Below are positions 45,336 through 57,060 of a stretch of 64,000 nucleotides of DNA, piece by piece (position 1 is the first letter of the stretch; every line of letters begins with the position of its first letter). The notes beneath the pieces were generated by a model that saw nothing but the letters and a program-made list of their open reading frames with translations, searched no databases and was not told the DNA's origin. This DNA is from Thysanoteuthis rhombus (Eukaryota; Mollusca; Cephalopoda; Oegopsida; Thysanoteuthidae): assembly GCA_963457665.1 (NCBI GenBank), contig OY735207.1, positions 54,540,779 to 54,604,778 of the forward strand, written 5' to 3'. A program made the position numbers and the translations under genes.

Positions 45336-45860
45336 TTGGTAATAAAGTATTTACTTTTTCTTTCATCTCATCATACAGTCTACAAGATCTCCCCCCGCCC
45401 CCGGGGCCACCTCAACTTGAGGAACGAAGTAAACCGACTGTTTATTTTCTTCACTTCTCCTTTCAGGTGGGGTGAGGTTGGTTGGACGTCCACTGACGCT
45501 GAAATATTGTTCATGTGTCGCCCCGATCTTTTGTTATTGGCCGTGTTTCCTCCCGCCATTTTCCCGGCTAACGTAGAAATATATCCTTCAGCGTTACTTA
45601 ACAAATGTATCTCCACTTCTAAAGAGTTCACCATTCTTGACTCAAAAGGAAGGAAAAATTTAATTAACGGTATCATTTCACATCTGAAGAAATTATCTTT
45701 GATATCATCTGTCCTCCGCCATTTTGATTTCTATTGCCTTTCTAATAAAATGGACTGTGCTTCAACGAATCAAACAAATGTTATGATAAATAATTTGATG
45801 TCACATGGAACACATTTTTTCTTGTTTTTGCAAGAAAATCAGATTACTTCTAGCAAATAA
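45336..45860 (+). other. 174-codon open frame, unrecognised
   Basis: This is the longest open frame here not made of a simple repeat, other than the two genes. A 98-codon minus-strand frame overlaps it. The peptide (CRPDLLLLAVFPPAIFPANV in the middle) matches no family I know, has no clear domain, and its start is not supported by any context. It could be a chance frame in a less AT-rich, possibly repeat-derived segment. Confidence 0.15.
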
Positions 45861-46044
45861 AGAGATATGTGAATATCAACATAAATGACCCAAAACTTCC
45901 TGATTTCAAAGACCGCCAGTTTAATCATTTTCTTTCAGTTTCTGAAAGAATATTTTACGACTGGATTTAATTGTTCATTATTCTCTGTAAAACCTATCTA
46001 GCACTGCTAAATATTATGTTTCACGCATTATTATTATCACTGGA

Positions 46045-46420
46045 ATATACCCGTCCAAAATGACAGGATTACTTATGAATGGATTGGGACTAAGGAGCCT
46101 AAAGCTATTTTATTTTTAATTATTCAAGTATCTTAATTTCAAGTCGTTTTTTATACTTCTCTCAGACTGTTAATGTGTGATCAAACATGAAGTCTTAAGA
46201 GTGTCTATGTCATAATTTTTACTGTCATAATAGGAAGGTAAATGAACCAATCAGCGCATCCCATTTGAGCTTCGACAAAGAAAATTTGTATAAAGAACAT
46301 TACATCGTTAGATTTGTTGTGTTATCACGTCAGCAGTGACTGGTGGCTTTCACTGGAGAGCAAGCTCCCTTAATGCTCCCGGACTCTTTTGGTATTCTAG
46401 CTGATATTATTAACATTATC
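46045..46420 (+). mobile_element. Family T left part, then LINE-tail-like fragment
   Basis: ATACCCGTCCAAAATGACAG (46047-46066) with GGGACTAAGGAGCCTAAAGC matches the T copy at 22985. Near 46325-46405, GTCAGCAGTGACTGGTGGCT resembles CCAGCAGTGACTAGTGGTCC, which marks the end of the LINE fragment at 6150-6230; this is probably a short minus-strand LINE tail. Confidence 0.4.
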
Positions 46421-47454
46421 AAATTATCAATTGTTCACATATGTTTGCCGTGATATGTGAAACCAATATTCTTCGTTCAAAATTGAAGTATAATCCTTGT
46501 ATCACCATTTTACATTTGTCAAATAAGTTGGTCCTTGTTTATGGAAAGAGTTTAGGCTTAAAAAAAAAATAAATCATAAACTGATAATTTGCAATAAGTA
46601 TTTATACATCGTAATTGATGTATCAATTATATCTACATAAAGTTTGTATGTGAGACGATAAATTCAAATATGTTCAAAAACTAGTTTTTGGAATTAGAAA
46701 TGCTTCTATTTTCGTTGGAATTCTTACGTTGTTTCGCAAATTGTCAATCACAATCAGATTAAACAAAGAATCAAATGTAAAATCCGGACATCAAAATTGA
46801 TTCGAGTCAAAAATGCAAATATCCAGAATATACTGGAATTAAAATTTGATTCAATCATAACGAAGATGTAATGTAGAATACAGTCCCTTTAACAACACAA
46901 AAGAATATTGAAGAAACATTTCACTTTCTTTTTTTTTTTTAATTGAATCACATTTCTGGGTCCAGATTTCACATTAGATCCCGAATGAGAAATCAATCTC
47001 AAACAGTAAAGAGACACATTTCTAAGTCAATTTTACAAAATTTCTGCTTATTTTTCAAATCTAAATTTCTCAATTTTTCGAAAAAATGAACTTAAGATAA
47101 ACTTAATCGCTCGTTGAAAACACATTTTGATCACTTTCGTTGCACAGATTATTTCAACCAAAATTCAACCATCAGAAAATGACTTTAAAGTTTAAATGCT
47201 CAATAAATCTTTCTTCAAGTGAAAGTACTTGTTCTCTGTGATTCGAGACGAAGCCTTAAAATGCATAACTATGATATCAATATTTATAAATACTTATCCA
47301 ATATTACATACGTAATGACTATTTTCGAGTAGTTATTTTCATGGTAGTACGTAAACATGAGTGTTTAATTTACTGATAATGTATTACCTATAAAAAAAAA
47401 AAAACATTTGTGGATATATTTGGATTTCAGTATGATTTTTAAAAGAAAAAGAAA

Positions 47455-47455
<1 letters not shown>
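46421..47455. other. Nothing recognised
   Basis: About 1 kb of AT-rich DNA with poly-A and poly-T runs; no gene, array or repeat end that I can name. Confidence 0.4.
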
Positions 47456-47540
<85 letters not shown>

Positions 47541-47541
47541 C
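47456..47541. repeat. CA/TA/GT compound microsatellite
   Basis: About 40 bp of CA, 30 bp of TA and 18 bp of GT. The CA and GT ends are complementary, so the tract can also fold on itself around the TA centre. Confidence 0.95.
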
Positions 47542-47679
47542 TTAAAACATAATGAATTTGACTGAACTCGCTCATTTTTATGACTGTCTATTTTGCGCGT
47601 GCAAAATGACACCCAACTGAATAAAGCCTAAACCCCAAAATAATTATCTATAAATTTAGTATATTATTATACACTGATT

Positions 47680-47924
47680 TTGGTTGTTATAGTCACAATG
47701 TTTCGTTGGCCTTCTTCAGATGTCTGTCGTATTTGGTGACCTTCTGAGACTTTCAAACTGAACCCTTTATTCAATCCATAGGTGTGGACTGCAGAATGAG
47801 ACAAATGCATCCGGGGAATTTAATAAGTTTTGCTTTGAAATTCCTATAAGGTTACTGTCTGTGATAGACGCCTGAGGAAGGCCCGAGGGTAAAACAACCG
47901 GAATGATGTAACTATAACAACCAA
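47680..47924. mobile_element. TIR element (family V), 245 bp
   Basis: The left end TTGGTTGTTATAGTCACAAT and the right end GTAACTATAACAACCAA are inverted repeats. The match extends inward about 50 bp through TTGGCCTTCTTCAG (left) and CTGAGGAAGGCCC (right). A second copy with the same ends and interior (CCTTTATTCAATCCA) lies at 60332-60633. Non-coding; transposon superfamily not determined. Confidence 0.7.
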
Positions 47925-48564
47925 GTTGAGGACATTTGTACGATTAAATCAACCTATAATAATGATAATTCTTCATCATCTAAGAAAGTCGGACAAATAT
48001 TTGCAAATACCTTCTTTTACTTCAGTCAATATAAATGTAATTTAGTACGAAATTGAATGTCCTACAGACAGTGATGATTTTAGATGGCACCTATGGGTAG
48101 GTTTTCAGACTTTGTTTCCTAATAATTCCAGTTTACTGGAATTCAGCATTGCAAATACATGCCTGTGCCAAGGGGGAAATGTTCAGATGGGGGGAAGAGG
48201 TAATCAAACCAAATTCAACCGGGGGGGTTAGAGAGGCTATGAGTCCCGACAGGGCCCAGGGGCGAAGCCCCAAAATTTTTCGAATGTCTAAGCATATCAG
48301 GACCCAAACTCCTTGCTTTTTAGCAGTCTCAAATGATAAAATATAACAAACTGCTAAAAGTTGGGACGGGAGGATGGCGCCTGATCCCGCTTGTTATGGG
48401 CCTGGAATATTAAGGTTCAGCGTACTACCTGCGTCGAACGTTGCAAGGTCTATGAAAACCAAATTCACTTTCATCGAGACCAAATTAAAAAAGAGTTTGA
48501 AGCATACATATAGAGAGAATGGAGGTGAGAGGGAGAGAAAGGTCTACGATATTTATATTGTCAA
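47925..48564. other. No gene; GC-richer patch
   Basis: The stretch 48160-48420 is purine- and G-rich (GGGGGGAAGAGG, GGGGCGAAGCCCC) and may be a decayed MITE. GGGGCGAAGCCCC at 48251-48263 is a near-perfect hairpin. No protein match. Confidence 0.35.
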
Positions 48565-48800
48565 ATTCTAGTACAAAGTTGTTGAGCTAAAATGACAAGT
48601 CTTAGATATTAACGAAAATTTATCATACCGATACGCACGGGCTAATTTCATTCTAAAAAACAGAAACATTTATTTAGAAAAAAAAAAATTATAATTTTTT
48701 TGTTAGTTGTTAAATATACAATACAAAAGTTGCAGTAATCATCTTCGGTTGGAATAGAAGTTGAAGTGGAGTTTGACCCTGCAGCAGCCAGTCTGGTTTC
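48565..48800 (-). mobile_element. SINE family A, partial
   Basis: TTAACGAAAATTTATCATAC and GCACGGGCTAATTTCATTC are the 5' part in reverse. After an A/T run, GGAGTTTGACCCTGCAGCAG then CCAGTCTGG matches the sequence following the copy at 15160-15665. The tRNA-like head is truncated (GTTGTTGAGCTAAAATGACA). Confidence 0.55.
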
Positions 48801-49129
48801 AGACATATTTTTCACGACGTCATAATAGAACGCCGTGATGCCATGAGAACCTATTCTGATCACGAAACGGCGCGGTTTTGAACAGTCTGTTCTTGTTTTA
48901 TCTTGAAGTGAAAGTGACATATTCTACATGTTAATGTGGCTACAGTGTTTCATCTTCAACGCCTCTGAGTTCTAAGATATTATCACACTGAAAAGCCCCT
49001 TTCTTACGGTTGAAAACATTTCGGCTAATTGGTGCATTTATCATACACTTAACAAAATGGCTTGGTAAACTGTGCCGATTTTGCCGTGATTCACGATTAC
49101 TCATTAATTAGCTTAAATAAGTCTTTTAT

Positions 49130-49410
49130 TCTTTTACCCGTTGAGAACGACGGTATATTTACGATCTCATCGGCATCTGTGCAGGATCAAAACGTCGCTC
49201 CCCAGCCCTCTGCATAGGATCAAAGTGTAGTATCTGTGCGTACACTGAAAAGTATTACGCATACACTCACACAAAATATATTGTTGTTCGCATTCTTGAA
49301 TTATTTTTGCCGAGTTACAATTCATGTCATATAAATGGCTTAGCAATATCTGACGTCATAACGTCATTGAGTTACACACAATCTTTTTTGTTGACGACAC
49401 TGTCGCCAAA
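49130..49410 (+). mobile_element. Family T fragment
   Basis: TTTTACCCGTTGAGAACGAC then GG is a diverged left end. A CRE-like TGACGTCATAACGTCATTGA lies at 49350-49369, as in the middle of other T copies. Confidence 0.4.
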
Positions 49411-49584
49411 GATTGGCTGTTGACAAAAACGCCTCTGCCTAAAATTCTACCAAATAAAATTTTAAAGGAGAATTTTTTGTTTCGGCAGTTAAGTGAGTTA
49501 CTGCCTTCTCCCTTTTCCTGATTTTAACCATAGATCAATAAGTTTTGTTCTGATTCAGGCTAGCATCTTCTAACAGAATCATTA

Positions 49585-49975
49585 GAAATCGTCAAGTCAG
49601 CATAGGCTTCTTCAGTTTTTAAACTGGTCCGGCTGACTGAAATGATGGCTAGTTATGTATGTATTACGAGGACGGGCCACGCCAAAGGAGCTAGAGAGTT
49701 GAAATTTCCAATATTTACTCCTAATGTCTAGAAAAAAATTCTTTTCGGTTTTTTCAAAATCCCCCCATAGGTTTATTGTGTGGTTTCGATTTGCAATGTG
49801 AGATTACGCTAAATTGGTCTTTTAGTTTGTGTCCGACAGTATCTACGTTTGTTTGTTCATTGGGGGGGGGGGGTATTCTGACTTTTTTGTGATCACTGCC
49901 CAACTGAAGGCGAGAGAAGTAACTCATCCATTGTTAACCACTAGATTGCTGCGAAGACATTGGTCACGAGAAAGT
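49585..49975 (+). repeat. Family G interspersed repeat
   Basis: GTCAGCATAGGCTTCTTCAG then TTTTTAAACTGGTCCGGCTG, GGTCTTTTAGTTTGTGTCCG, and GTGATCACTGCCCAACTGAA then GGCGAGAGAAGTAACTC follow the same order as 25462-25905. Here the GGCT run is absent. Confidence 0.6.
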
Positions 49976-50039
49976 TTCAATTGAGTGACTAATCAAATCT
50001 TTTTATCGGTTTAAAAATTCATCATTTCGACGTGTAATA

Positions 50040-50395
50040 AAAAGTAATGTTTATTTATTTGTCTCCTGTCACACTAGTTACATCGTCGCATGATGATGTA
50101 GTTAAGATTGAATTCTATGTTCTGATAACGTAAAATTCAATTTTACGTTGTGTTGAACTCAATGAAATAGTGAATTATTTGTATTTCTTTTTTCAGCAGA
50201 ATATTTTTTTATCTGAGAAACCGACATATGTATATATCAATATATGTATATTTTTTGTGTAATCTAATATTCTGGAATACTGAGTATAAACAAGAAAATG
50301 CTGTGCAACAATGTTTTCGATATTTCATAAGCGCAATGCAATTACAAAGTTATTTAAAAACCACTGTTATCCTTAAGTTGTAAGGGTAAACTAGC
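50040..50395 (+). mobile_element. Family T element, right part
   Basis: ACATCGTCGCATGATGATGT (CRE-like position), AGAAAATGCTGTGCAACAAT and the right end AGGGTAAACTAGCC match the copies at 38440 and 40041. Confidence 0.5.
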
Positions 50396-50589
50396 CATTG
50401 ATGAATTTTATTGAAAACTTATTCTTTGGAATAAATAGAATATCCTAAACGTGGAAAGATTTTCCCCGAAGATAAATTAAGGGGGCGGCTTCTTTCTTTT
50501 TTTCCGAGGTATTTGCATTCTAGAAGTGGGAATTTCGGAAGATGCTTCGTTTCAAATCTTGTTCTCTCCAAATACAAAAAGCTGTGCTC

Positions 50590-51045
50590 TTTACCAAGGT
50601 AGATCCAAAATTTCGGGCGGGAGGGTTGCCAAAATGGTGGAAAAAAAACACCGATAAATCGGTGAAAAATAAAACAAATTTTTTAACATAAAAAAAAGGA
50701 ATATAGAATCCAGCATTTTTCACTTACATTTGAATCGTAACTTTTTAGCACTAGATTTGAGAATAGAGTAAAGTAAAGTAAGATAAAAAAAATAAAATAG
50801 AATAATAATTATATATATAAAGAAAAAAATAACCACAGAACCAATGAATAAAAAAACGATGAAGAATTAGACGAAACACATCGTACTTATATTATCATAA
50901 TAGAATTAAAACAAAATAATGAATTTTAGTTTTATGATAACTTGTTGATATTTTTTTCATAAAACTTCTTTATCTAGATATTTAAAAAAAAAAAAACTCG
51001 ATTGTGCTTTGCCCGAGCACGGAGAGGGTCAGACCCCCCTCCCCG
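50590..51045. mobile_element. hAT MITE of the 12754 family, decayed
   Basis: The internal TTTTTCACTTACATTTGAAT (near 50715) and TTGTGCTTTGCCCGAGCACG (51003-51022) match 12754-13160. The termini are poorly preserved. A short inner stretch has an A-rich GTAAAGTAAAGTAAGATAAA run. Confidence 0.45.
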
Positions 51046-52385
51046 ATGTCATTGACCGAGCGGTTCTATTTGTTTCTGGATGAATACCAAGAAAAAAAAA
51101 TTCCAGTATCAAAACTGTTAATAAGGAAAATTCAAACCTGCTAATTATGCAAAAAGCTCCATCCAGTTATTTAGTTTTCATTTTGTTTGACCGCACTTAT
51201 TTCCCCATCGTATCACTCTGTTAGCAAAAATCGTGCAATTGTCTTGGTTTATCTTACTTTTCATGTTGTGGATTAGAGGTTTATGATAATCCTTGGTCTT
51301 ACTGGTATAAAACATGGCAGTTCAACTCGGCATTGAAGGCTCCAAGAAGTATAACTGTACAACGTATTGCTCAGATATTAACACATTAATGAAATCAAAA
51401 GTCAATATTTCACACCATGAAGTTGTTTAGCTACGACGGAAACAGTGCATCTGACGTGTCAAAATGCCGTCATAATTTCTTTTGGGGGCACATTCAGAGA
51501 TCTACGACATCTGGGGTGTCTGATAAAAGACAAATTGATGCAAATATTCGATCAATACGTTGTATAGTTATGCTTTTTGAAGATTTTTGTAAACCGTGTC
51601 AAACAACCATATTTTACATCCGTAAGACCAAAGCAACAAACGAACAAGCAACGAAAAAAACTTTATCATTAGATTTTTTAATAATTAATGAAATCGAAAG
51701 CGATCAGTGTGATTCAACTTGATTATTCGATTAATCAAAAAATAGAATTCTAGATATTAGAATGAGTACTTTCTAGTATGTCTGTGCAAAAAATTTAACC
51801 CTGACAACCAAGAGATTCAATCTTGATGTAAATTTGTCTCGGGCTTAGAAATACTGATCTAATAAAGATGATTTCAAAATCAGTTTTACACGTGAAATAT
51901 TTCCTGCGTGACGTTAGCAAGTATTTCAGAAATGTTTCTTTCGTGCAAAAAACGGTCACTTAAATTTTCTCGCTAAGATTTTCAGATGTCCCCCACTATC
52001 CACAAGTAGAGCGCTCATATGAAATATTTTGGAACCCGAAATTGCGAGAATCGAATAAGAAATTACCATTAATTAGTAAGGGGAAAATTTTGAGCGTTCC
52101 TAGACAAATAAAATATCCCTCTGTCTGTCTCCGTCAGTTTTACGCTAAGTGTAACTCCCCTATCAGTTCTCTCAGGCTTTCCTGGTACCTTGGGTCACAT
52201 CTTGCTAACGGATACACAGAATGAACTGCAATAAAGCATAGATGCTCACAGACACAGTTCAGAGTGAAATTGCGAAAAGCAAGATTTCTCCTAGCGAGAG
52301 ATACTCGTCTTCGGTTATTTTCTCTCTTAAGAGAACATTTGCCATGTTTTGAGATTTCAAAAAGATTGAATTATCTGCATTCAGC
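51046..52385. other. No gene recognised
   Basis: The open frame 51417-51722 (101 codons) and smaller ones lack family resemblance. CTCCTAGCGAGAGATACTCG (52289-52308) recalls dispersed-repeat sequence leading into the element at 52390-52521. Confidence 0.35.
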
Positions 52386-52389
52386 AATT

Positions 52390-52521
52390 CTTCCTTGGTC
52401 CATGACCTACCCATCCACAAAATTTGATTCGTTAAGAACTTTTGGAGTTATTGTGTGGACAAACAGACAGGCAAACGGTTGTGAATACACATACCTCCTC
52501 CAACACCGTTGGCAAAGGTGA
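52390..52521 (+). repeat. Dispersed repeat 3' end
   Basis: TTGGTCCATGACCTACCCAT then CCACAAAATTTGAT, TTTTGGAGTTATTGTGTGGA, CAAACAGACAGGCAAAC and CATACCTCCTCCAACACC follow an order I recognise from a very widespread repeat tail in molluscs, corals and fish (ending in CCTCCTTGGCGGAGG). Its autonomous partner is unknown to me. Confidence 0.5.
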
Positions 52522-53420
52522 ATCAAGTTTGGAAAAAAGAATCTATCAAATGAAATAAAATTGCCTCTTTGAGACATTTTTGTGCTTTGCAAATTTGAGG
52601 TCTCCCTGTCATCTGGGAGGTGAAGACGGTGCATTGCAGCTGGGCCTGGAAGACTGAAGAAAGGGGCCAATAATTTGATAGGTACAGCTGAGTATCGAAA
52701 CTTGTAAGCCCCGATATGTACATAAACAAGCTTGGCTGCGCTTTGGTCAAACAGCCTTGCTTCATCAAAATCTAAAAGATGAAAAAAATTCATTTCGTCA
52801 TACAATATTATTTCAAAAGTACGTGTCTCATTTCAACTACTTCATTTGTAATTCCTGTAAATAAGATTTGTAAACTTTAGCAAAACCTCAAGCTGCATTG
52901 AGCTTTAAAACTGCAAGTGAATTCATCATCAGTTTTTGCGTACGTTACTGTTATTCGTGCATGTCGTCACTGTTTTTTTAGGTCTGGTTATTGTAATTGT
53001 TGTTACACAGGAAAATAAAGTAACAGGAAGAATTTGACAATAATAATTGGAAAAAAAACCGTTTACCTGTGAGCGAGAAAATAATGGCGTGCTAAAACGA
53101 TTATAGAAGATGAAAATGGGATGGCTAAGGAATCAGTGATTTAAAGCAGTGTGTCAGTGTCAAAAACAGCTTTGCACCGCCTTATCAAATTCCTCTCGGG
53201 GGCCCTGCTCGTCCTGAAAACGTTTTGTTTTTTTTTTTTGGTTTTTTTTTTTGGTTTTTTTTTTTTTTTGAACGGAAGTAGTGATCGGGGTGTTTTTGTC
53301 ATCAGGACTTTAATTATGAACTAATTTCGTTATGTTTTGTTTGAACTTGCATTCTTTCGTTTGTCAATACATAACATTGGATTGGAAAGGGGGCAATTGA
53401 ATGGAAGCACAAGTTATTTC
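52522..53420. other. No gene; possible SINE-like block
   Basis: The stretch 52555-52770 is GC-richer, with a 132-codon minus-strand frame that I do not recognise and that overlaps the repeat at 52390-52521. Poly-T/G runs lie at 53226-53270. Confidence 0.35.
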
Positions 53421-54575
53421 TATCTCTCTCTCTCCCTTCTCTTTTTTCTCTCCCTTCTCTTTTTTCTCTCCCTTCTCTTTTTTCTCCCCCTTCTCTTTTT
53501 TCTCCCGCTTCTCTTTTTTCTCTCCCTTCTCTTTTTTCTCTCCCTTCTCTTTTTTCTTCTCTCTTCTCTTTTTTCTTCTCTCTTCTCTTTTTTCTTCTCT
53601 CTTCTCTTTTTTCTTCTCTCTTCTCTTTTTTCTTCTCTCTTCTCTTTTTTCTTCTCTCTTCTCTTTTTTCTTCTCTCTTCTCTTTTTTCTTCTCTCTTCT
53701 CTTTTTTCTTCTCTCTTCTCTTTTTTCTTCTCTCTTCTCTTTTTTCTTCTCTCTTCTCTTTTTTCTTCTCTCTTCTCTTTTTTCTTCTCTCTTCTCTTTT
53801 TTCCTCTCTCTTCTCTTTTTTCCTCTCTCTTCTCTTTTTTCCTCTCTCTTCTCTTTTTTCCTCTCTCTCTTTCTTTTCTCTCTTCCTTCTCCCTCTATCT
53901 CTCCCTTCCCCTCTTTCCTCTTTTTCCTCCCTTCCCCTCTCTCCTCTTTTTCCTCCCTTCCCCCTCTCTCCTCTTTTTCCTCCCTTCCCCCTCTCTCCTC
54001 TTTTCCTCCCTTCCCCCTCTCTCCTCTTTTTCCTCCCTTCCCCCTCTCTCCTCTTTTTCCTCCCTTCCCCCTCTCTCCTCTTTTTCCTCCCTTCCCCCTC
54101 TCTCCTCTTTTTCCTCCTTTTCCCCTCTCTCCTCTTTTTCCTCCTTTTCCCCTCTCTCCTCTTTTTCCTCCTTTTCCCTTCTCTCCTTTTTTTCCTCCTT
54201 TTCCCCTCTCTCCTCTTTTTCCTCCTTTTCCCCTCTCCTCTTCTTCCTCCTTTCCCCCTCTCTCCTCTTCTTCCTCCTTTTTTACAACCTCTCTCCTCTT
54301 TTTCCTCCTTTTCTAAAACCTCTCTCCTCTTTTTCCTCCTTTTCTAAAACCTCTCTCCTCTTTTTCCTCCTTTTCTACAACCTCTCTCCTCTTTTTCTCC
54401 TTTTCTACAACCTCTCTCTCTCCTCTTTTTCCTCCTTTTCTACAACCTCTCTCTCTCTCCCTTTTCTCCTTTTCTACAACCTCTCTCTCTCTCCCTTTTC
54501 TCCTTTTCTACAACCTTTCTCTCTCTCTCTCTTCTCCTTTCCAACAACCTCTCTCTCTCTTTTCCTTTTCGTACA

Positions 54576-54610
<35 letters not shown>

Positions 54611-54657
54611 CTCCTTTTCTACAACCTCTCTGTATCTCTCTTTTCTCCTTTTCTACA

Positions 54658-54693
<36 letters not shown>

Positions 54694-54722
54694 TTTTCTC
54701 CTTTTCTACCCTCTCTCATCCG
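53421..54722. repeat. 1.3-kb polypyrimidine minisatellite tract
   Basis: The plus strand is almost entirely C and T. Unit types change along it: 18-bp TCTCCCTTCTCTTTTTTC (53430-53555), 19-bp CTTCTCTCTTCTCTTTTTT (to about 53800), a C-richer CCTCCCTTCCCCCTCTCTCC block (53930-54110), and finally TTTTCTACAACCTCTCTC units (54285-54715), which add the only regular purines. Two frames stay open for 300-440 codons of Ser/Phe/Leu/Pro; this comes from a lack of T-A-containing stops, not from a gene. Such mirror-rich homopyrimidine DNA can form H-DNA triplexes. Confidence 0.93.
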
Positions 54723-54757
54723 TTCTTAATCATTTGTGATATTTGCTTAATGCGATG

Positions 54758-54978
54758 CAAGGGAGGATCCAGGTGGGATTCAAGGGTTCAGAACCCCCCC
54801 CCCCGCTCAGATAAAGCACAATTGGAAATTTTATTTGAATTGTGTTGGTGAGAATCTAATAATTAAAAACCCAAATAATCCCAAGTAATCATAAATTAAT
54901 CTTAGAAATAAATATTCATTATATCCATTGTCTAATCAGACAATGGATGCCCTGCTCCAAATCCTGGATCCGCCCTTG
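54758..54978. mobile_element. hAT MITE of the GGATCC-end family, 221 bp
   Basis: The left end CAAGGGAGGATCCAGGTGGG and the right end ATCCTGGATCCGCCCTTG form inverted repeats. The interior CCATTGTCTAATCAGACAAT matches 18906-19135. It sits between the polypyrimidine tract and the minisatellite at 55630. Confidence 0.7.
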
Positions 54979-55625
54979 TGATGTACAGTTATTTTTTTTT
55001 TAATTTCTCTCGTTTGTTCTCAGGTTTTATTTTTGCTTTCATAGATCCCTTTAAGTTCCGTACACATTTTGCAATCAGTGCACAAAGGAAATTAATGCGT
55101 GCACAATAGATTAGTTTTCTAGAATAATATAGTAATTCATAATTATACTCATGATTTCAAGTATAATAATAATATACTGTAATTATGCTTATTGAAAAAA
55201 ATCTCTTACTATATCTCTTAACTAGTTACTCGGTTTTTCAAATAACCCATTTTGTACATCACGAATTTCTTGTTCGATTTAGTAGAACAACATGAACTTT
55301 TATGTAAGATTTTCACATCAAGTATCCAGATAGATTGTCAGTTAGTATTGTAATTGAGTGGGTTTTGACTTGACCATTTCTAGCAACTTAATGATATTAA
55401 TCTGTGAATTAATAGGTGTTATTGTCATTAATTTATTTTGACATTGCATCACATAGAAATCAGAAACACTCATTGATTATTTATTTAATTGAACAACTAA
55501 GCAAACGAAGCAGTCAAAAATATAGCATAAAATCTCAAATAAATACGTTACGTCTTGATTTCTTTCTTCTTTGTCTCTTTCATTTTGTCTTCCGCCTCTT
55601 TTGCTTTTGTTTCCTCTTTGTCTCT
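54979..55625. other. Spacer between two satellite tracts
   Basis: AT-rich unique sequence; no gene. Frames that open at about 55416-55571 only do so because the minisatellite downstream lacks stops. Confidence 0.6.
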
Positions 55626-55629
55626 CTCT

Positions 55630-55935
55630 TCCGCTCACTCTATCTCAATCTCTCCTGCCCTCTTTGTCCCCCTCTCTCCTGCCCTCTTTGTCCCCCTCTC
55701 TCCTGCCCTTCTTGTCCCCCTCTCTCCTGCCCTTCTTGTCCCCCTCTCTCCTGCCCTCCTTGTCCCCCTCTCTCCTGCCCTCCTTGTCCCCCTCTCTCCT
55801 GCCCTCCTTGTCCCCCTCTCTCCTGCCCTCCTTGTCCCCCTCTCTCCTGCCCTCCTTGTCCCCCTCTCTCCTGCCCTCCTTGTCCCCTTCTCTCCTGCCC
55901 TCCTTGTCCCCCTCCCTCCAGCCCTCTTTTTCCCC
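55630..55935. repeat. 24-bp minisatellite, block 1
   Basis: The unit CTCTCTCCTGCCCTCCTTGT then CCCC is repeated about 12 times at an exact 24-bp spacing, so any frame reads an 8-residue peptide repeat. It runs directly into block 2. Confidence 0.95.
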
Positions 55936-56640
55936 TCTACCACTCTTTGTGTGTGTGTGTCCCCTTTCTCTACCACTCTTTGTGTGTGTGTGTCCCCTTT
56001 CTCTACCACTCTTTGTGCGTGTGTGTCCCCTTTCTCTACTACTCTTTGTGCGTGTGTGTCCCCTTTCTCTACCACTCCTTGTGTGTGTGTCCCCTTTCTC
56101 TACCACTCCTTGTGTGTGTGTCCCCTTTCTCTACCACTCCTTGTGTGTGTGTGTCCCCTTTCTCTACCACTCCTTGTGTGTGTGTCCCCCTTTCTCTACC
56201 ACTCTTTGTGTATGTGCGTGTGTCCCTCTCTCTCTACCACTCTTTGTGTATGTGCGTATGTCCATCTCTCTCTACCACTCTTTTTGTATGTGCGTGTGTC
56301 CCTCTCTCTCTCTACCACTCTTTGTGTATGTGCGTGTGTCCCTCTCTCTCTCTACCACTCTTTGTGTATGTGCGTGTCCCTCTCTCTCTACTACTCTTTG
56401 TGTATGTGTGTGTCCCTCTCTCTCTACCACTCTTTGTGAATGTGTGTGTCCCTCTCTCTCTACCACTCTTTGTGAATGTGTGTGTCCCTCTCTCTCTACC
56501 ACTCTTTGTGTATGTGTGTGTCCCTCTCTCTCTACCACTCTTTGCGTGTGTGTGTGTCCCTCTCTCTCTACCACTTTTTGTCTGCGTGTGTCCCTCTTTC
56601 TCTACCACACTCTGCGTGTGTGTGTCTGTCTCACTCTCTA
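55936..56640. repeat. 33-bp minisatellite, block 2
   Basis: The unit is CTACCACTCTTTGTGTGTGT then a variable GTCCCCTTTCT. The first units are exactly 33 bp; later ones (from about 56190) replace CCCC with CCCTCTCTC and gain TATGTGCG variants. This shows ordered spread of unit variants along the array. Confidence 0.93.
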
Positions 56641-56648
56641 CCACTCTC

Positions 56649-56679
<31 letters not shown>

Positions 56680-57060
56680 CTCGCTCTCTGCGTGTGTGTG
56701 TGTCTCTCGCTCTCTGCGTGTGTGTGTGTCTCTCGCTCTCTGCGTGTGTGTGTGTCTTTCGCTCTCTGCGTGTGTGTGTGTCTCTCACTCTCTACCACTG
56801 TGTGTGTGTCTTTCGCTCTCTGCGTGTGTGTGTGTCTCTCACTCTCTACCACTGTGTGTGTGTCTCTCGCTCTCTGCGTGTGTGTGTGTCTCTCGCTCTC
56901 TGCGTGTGTGTGTGTCTCTCGCTCTCTGCGTGTGTGTGTGTCTCTCGCTCTCTGCGTGTGTGTGTGTCTCTCGCTCTCTGCGTGTGTGTGTGTCTTTCGC
57001 TCTCTGCGTGTGTGTGTGTCTCTCACTCTCTACCACTGTGTGTGTGTCTCACTCTCTACC
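56641..57060. repeat. 26-bp minisatellite, block 3
   Basis: The unit TCTCTGCGTGTGTGTGTGTC then TCTCGC repeats at 26 bp, with CTACCACTGTGTGTG variants mixed in. Since 26 is not a multiple of three, the reading frame rotates from unit to unit. Confidence 0.93.

Noticed and set aside
52407-52805. 132-codon minus-strand frame
   Set aside because: It overlaps a dispersed repeat tail on the other strand and shows no domain.
53337-54729. Open frames of 336 and 442 codons
   Set aside because: They are a product of the polypyrimidine tract: no stop codon can form without A or G. No signal peptide, domain or unique segment.
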